From contig CAAEKQ010000131.1 in the NCBI GenBank assembly GCA_900756575.1, positions 1-8,768 on the forward strand: a stretch of 8,768 bases of DNA. The letters run 5' to 3'. Below are positions 6,726-8,768 of this stretch, piece after piece. The translations under genes and the position numbers were made by a program. The notes below the pieces were generated by a model that ran no database searches, was not told the DNA's origin, and saw only the letters and a list, made by a program, of their open reading frames with translations. Source of the DNA: an uncultured Oscillospiraceae bacterium (GTDB taxonomy: Bacteria; Bacillota; Clostridia; Oscillospirales; Oscillospiraceae). Each line of letters opens with the position of its first letter. Position 1 is the first letter of the stretch.

Positions 6726-7501
6726 CCTGCAACATCCGTCAGCCGAAACAGCACTGAGCTGCCCAGCACCAAAACGAGATAGCAAATATCGGTTTTTTTC
6801 ATGGGTGCGCCGCGTCCGGCTTTCCACTGCCCGCCGTAGCCACGGCATCGCATGGCGCCGTAAATCCGCTCTGCCCGGTCAAAGCTCCGGAGCAGCAGAC
6901 TGCCAACAAACGGGCCCATATGCCGCATTTCCAAACCTTTGTGCATGGGTGCTCGAAGATGATAGGCGTTGGACATATGCCCCGCCTCGTCCATGAGTAC
7001 GCCCACATAGCGATAGGTCATTTCCAGCAGTGCAATCAATGTTCCCGGCACATGGAGCCGCCCCAATGTCTCGGTGAGCTGTGGAAACGGGGTCACGGCA
7101 ATCAGCGTCAGCACCGCCGCCACCGATAATACCGCCCGCACTAAAATGCCCAGGCTGGATATCAGGCCCTCGGTAATCGGGATCGGCCCCAGCAGCATCA
7201 CCGCCTGCCGCTGGGTGATGAGATTCCCGATTCCCATCAGCAGGCAGAAGGGCAATACAATCAGGCACCGGCGGAACACCATGCCAAAGGGCACCTCCCC
7301 CAGCGTCAAAACAATGATCGGATAAAAGCAAAACGCCGCCATTCGCCCCAAGCTTTCCCCGGGCAGAGAGATCAGACAAATCAGGTATCCAATGCAGCCC
7401 AGGAGTTTCGCCATGGGGTGCAGCCGATGGAGGGTGGTTTTCCCGTCCGCCAGCTGCTCCAGTGCATAGAGCTCTCTGGTTTTGCTTCGAATATCCGTCA
7501 T
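6692..7501 (-). CDS. cbiQ: ECF-type metal transporter transmembrane protein (CbiQ/NikQ, T component)
   Basis: This integral membrane subunit couples the ATPase to the substrate-binding component. The 269-residue protein has several hydrophobic segments (about 31-47, 54-68, 78-98, 114-136, 150-170 and 238-252). It carries the coupling-helix signature of T components, RAERIYGAMRCRGYGG (209-224), with the conserved A-x-R-x-R-G that contacts CbiO. HRLHPMAKLL (25-34) is the typical N-terminal block. The start at 7501 follows GGAG seven nucleotides upstream, inside the end of cbiM, and lies 6 nt after that gene's stop. The 3' end overlaps the upstream-start version of cbiO. Co-transcription with larE, larB and larC makes nickel the likely cargo; cobalt cannot be excluded from sequence alone. 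Confidence 0.93.
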   Translation of the reverse strand: MTDIRSKTRELYALEQLADGKTTLHRLHPMAKLLGCIGYLICLISLPGESLGRMAAFCFYPIIVLTLGEVPFGMVFRRCLIVLPFCLLMGIGNLITQRQAVMLLGPIPITEGLISSLGILVRAVLSVAAVLTLIAVTPFPQLTETLGRLHVPGTLIALLEMTYRYVGVLMDEAGHMSNAYHLRAPMHKGLEMRHMGPFVGSLLLRSFDRAERIYGAMRCRGYGGQWKAGRGAPMKKTDICYLVLVLGSSVLFRLTDVAGWLGGVLSYWM

Positions 7502-7507
7502 GTCTGC

Positions 7508-8515
7508 TTACTCCTTCTTCTCCGCGGCCTTCTTCTTCCGCTTTTTCACAGCAAGAATCACGCCGCCTGCCGCGCCTGCCAGTACAAATGTCATCACGCT
7601 GCCCGCAACGCCTGCAAGGGATGTGGCTGCGGATGCATTGTCCACCGGCGCTTCATAGTCCGGCATCAGGGCCGTTTTCTCCTGAATGTCCGCCGCCTTT
7701 TCCGCCGCGCCCTGTACCTCCAAGTCGCTAGTGCCGGCGGTTTTCTCCATGGCCCACTCCAGTCCATCGGGCAGGCCGGACGCAAACAGGCTCAGTCCGC
7801 CCGCCACCAGCAATGCCGCCACTGCAAATACAACGGCAGTACGGCGCACGGAATGGGGCTTTGTCTTCTCCTGTGCGCCATCCAGAATTTCCGGGCGGGT
7901 TTCATAGACAAATATCAGTACACCGCCGGTGACAATGCCCTCCACCAGTCCAATGGCAAGGTGAATGGGCTGCATCAGTAGTACAAATGTGGAAAACGGC
8001 AGCGCAGAAATCCCGGAAGCCGTGGTTTCCAGCACCACACCAAATGCCCCCAGCTGCAAGCCGATTACTACCGAAAGGATGGACGCCGCCATCAGCCGTC
8101 CCCGGCTGGTCTTTTTCCCAAAAATTCGCCTAAACAGTAGCGGATAGACCACCAAGCACGGTAGCACCCCCATATTAAAGATATTGCATCCCAGTGCGAG
8201 CAATCCGCCGTCCGCGAACATCAAACACTGGATCACCAGCACCGCCGCAATGGTCAGCACCGCCGCCGGGCCGCCCAAGAGTGCCGCCAGCAAAATGCCG
8301 CCGCCAATATGGCCGCTGGAGCCGGTGCCGGGGATTGTGAAGTTAATCATCTGGGCCGCAAAAACAAATGCCCCGGATACCGCCATCATCGGGAGCTTCT
8401 TTTCCGCCTCCCGTCCGCCTTTCATTTTTACGCCGGAATAGATCATTGCCCCGGCACTTACCGCACACATCGCCGCACCCACCTCTGGGGACAGCAGCGC
8501 ATCAGCCATATGCAT
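7508..8515 (-). CDS. cbiM: ECF-type metal transporter substrate-binding membrane protein, CbiM/NikM fused to a PDGLE (CbiN/NikN-like) domain
   Basis: This is the substrate-capturing subunit of the importer. The mature N-terminus MHMADALLSP has the invariant His2; in structurally studied NikM the N-terminal amine, His2 and a later His coordinate Ni(II). The later His is probably His69 in GTGSSGHIGGG (63-73). The CbiM-type membrane domain covers about residues 1-205. After a linker comes a second domain with a helix at about 227-246, LPDGLEWA (248-255) and a last helix at about 298-323. This is the PDGLE domain that replaces the separate CbiN/NikN protein. The C-terminus is very basic (KKRKKKAAEKK). 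ATG 8515 is chosen because the His2 position must be exact and GGAGG (8528-8524) lies 8 nt upstream. It is the first gene of the operon visible here. Confidence 0.93.
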   Translation of the reverse strand: MHMADALLSPEVGAAMCAVSAGAMIYSGVKMKGGREAEKKLPMMAVSGAFVFAAQMINFTIPGTGSSGHIGGGILLAALLGGPAAVLTIAAVLVIQCLMFADGGLLALGCNIFNMGVLPCLVVYPLLFRRIFGKKTSRGRLMAASILSVVIGLQLGAFGVVLETTASGISALPFSTFVLLMQPIHLAIGLVEGIVTGGVLIFVYETRPEILDGAQEKTKPHSVRRTAVVFAVAALLVAGGLSLFASGLPDGLEWAMEKTAGTSDLEVQGAAEKAADIQEKTALMPDYEAPVDNASAATSLAGVAGSVMTFVLAGAAGGVILAVKKRKKKAAEKKE

Positions 8516-8530
8516 TCTTCATTCCTCCAA

Positions 8531-8589
8531 ATACAAAAATTGCCAGCAAGGCATTCCACCCTTCTGGATGGGCTGTACCTTCCTGGCAA
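8531..8589 (-). promoter_or_regulatory. Leader terminator / candidate attenuator of the cbiMQO-larEBC operon
   Basis: On the minus strand TTGCCAG (8589-8583) pairs with CTGGCAA (8546-8540), extended inward by AAGG/CCTT (8581-8578 with 8551-8548) and TCCA/TGGA (8568-8565 with 8558-8555). TTTTTGTAT (8539-8531) follows at once, giving the shape of an intrinsic terminator. It ends only a few bases before the cbiM RBS (8528-8524), too close for a promoter in between. If the operon promoter is upstream, RNA polymerase must read through this hairpin, as in a riboswitch or attenuator. I could not match it to a known riboswitch class. It may instead end an upstream minus-strand gene, but then cbiM would lack a promoter. 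Confidence 0.6.
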
Positions 8590-8608
8590 CATTCTCGTTC
8601 AGATTTTG

Positions 8609-8768
8609 GGCAACACCGCACAACTCGGCAAGAGAGTCTGACGAGAGATTTTTCGTCAGAAAAAGGTGGAAAACCGCAGGAATACTTTGTGTATTTCAAG
8701 GTTTTACAAACGAATTTCTGGCGGAAAAGATCCGTCAGAATCCGCAGACGCATTTGTGCGGTGTTGCC
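8609..8768. repeat. 160-bp structured palindromic element, copy B (MITE-like or ncRNA)
   Basis: The ends are perfect 15-bp inverse complements: GGCAACACCGCACAA (8609-8623) and TTGTGCGGTGTTGCC (8754-8768). Nested stems follow: TCTGACG/CGTCAGA (8637-8643/8733-8739), a 14-bp stem with two G-T wobbles (8649-8662/8715-8728), AAAACC/GGTTTT (8670-8675/8700-8705) and AATAC/GTATT with loop TTTGT (8681-8685/8691-8695). It has the same length and plan as copy A, in the same orientation. It lies upstream of the cbiM leader hairpin, so it may be part of the operon's 5' region. It ends exactly at the window edge, so the terminal repeat could extend further. Confidence 0.8.

Noticed and set aside
8516..8608. 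Cobalamin or NiCo riboswitch in front of cbiM
   Set aside because: The gap before element B is under 100 nt, too short for a cobalamin riboswitch, and no B12-box-like sequence is visible. I could not confirm the NiCo consensus by eye, so only a generic attenuator is claimed.
8637..8660. Local 8-bp hairpin TCTGACGA/TCGTCAGA within element B
   Set aside because: The equivalent positions in copy A (3040-3047 and 3056-3063) are not complementary, whereas the long-range pairing of the same bases is kept in both copies. The nested fold is therefore the conserved one.
8502..8753. An 83-codon minus-strand frame running from element B into cbiM
   Set aside because: Its sequence is just the structured repeat and leader hairpin read as codons; it has no RBS and overlaps the true cbiM start in another frame.

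Overview
The window looks like chromosomal DNA of a Clostridia (Firmicutes) bacterium, most likely a gut Oscillospiraceae-type organism. The grounds are moderately high GC, AGGAGG-type ribosome binding sites, compact operons, and Ni-pincer (lar) genes next to an ECF-type metal transporter. Genus-level assignment is inference.

Layout. Positions 1-130 hold a run of hairpins ending in a strong bidirectional terminator. Positions 189-314 (minus strand) encode the first 41 residues of an XRE-family HTH regulator cut short by a stop; it still has a good RBS and a plausible promoter. From 547 to 2974 (plus strand), behind a near-consensus extended -10 promoter, are two tandem paralogous genes. They encode proteins of about 395 residues with two N-terminal membrane helices and a large soluble part; I do not recognise the family. 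Positions 3011-3170 hold a 160-bp structured repeat, followed by a hairpin terminator.

From 8515 down to 3227 the minus strand carries one tight operon, cbiM-cbiQ-cbiO-larE-larB-larC. The first three genes encode an ECF/CbiMNQO-type transition-metal importer whose M subunit is fused to a PDGLE (CbiN-like) domain. The last three encode the full set that turns nicotinic acid adenine dinucleotide into the nickel-pincer nucleotide (NPN) cofactor: LarB carboxylates and hydrolyses, LarE donates sulfur, LarC inserts nickel. The transporter is therefore most likely nickel-specific. LarC carries a long His-rich insertion. LarA, the enzyme that uses NPN, is not in the window. A terminator-like hairpin sits directly in front of the cbiM RBS, leaving no room for a promoter, so the operon leader is probably an attenuator or riboswitch.

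The most striking finding is the pair of 160-bp elements at 3011-3170 and 8609-8768. Each folds from end to end into one long interrupted hairpin. Where the two copies differ in sequence, many differences are paired and compensatory (14 by my count), so the fold appears to be under selection or to be copied as a structure. This marks them as either a MITE-like mobile palindrome or a structured RNA family.
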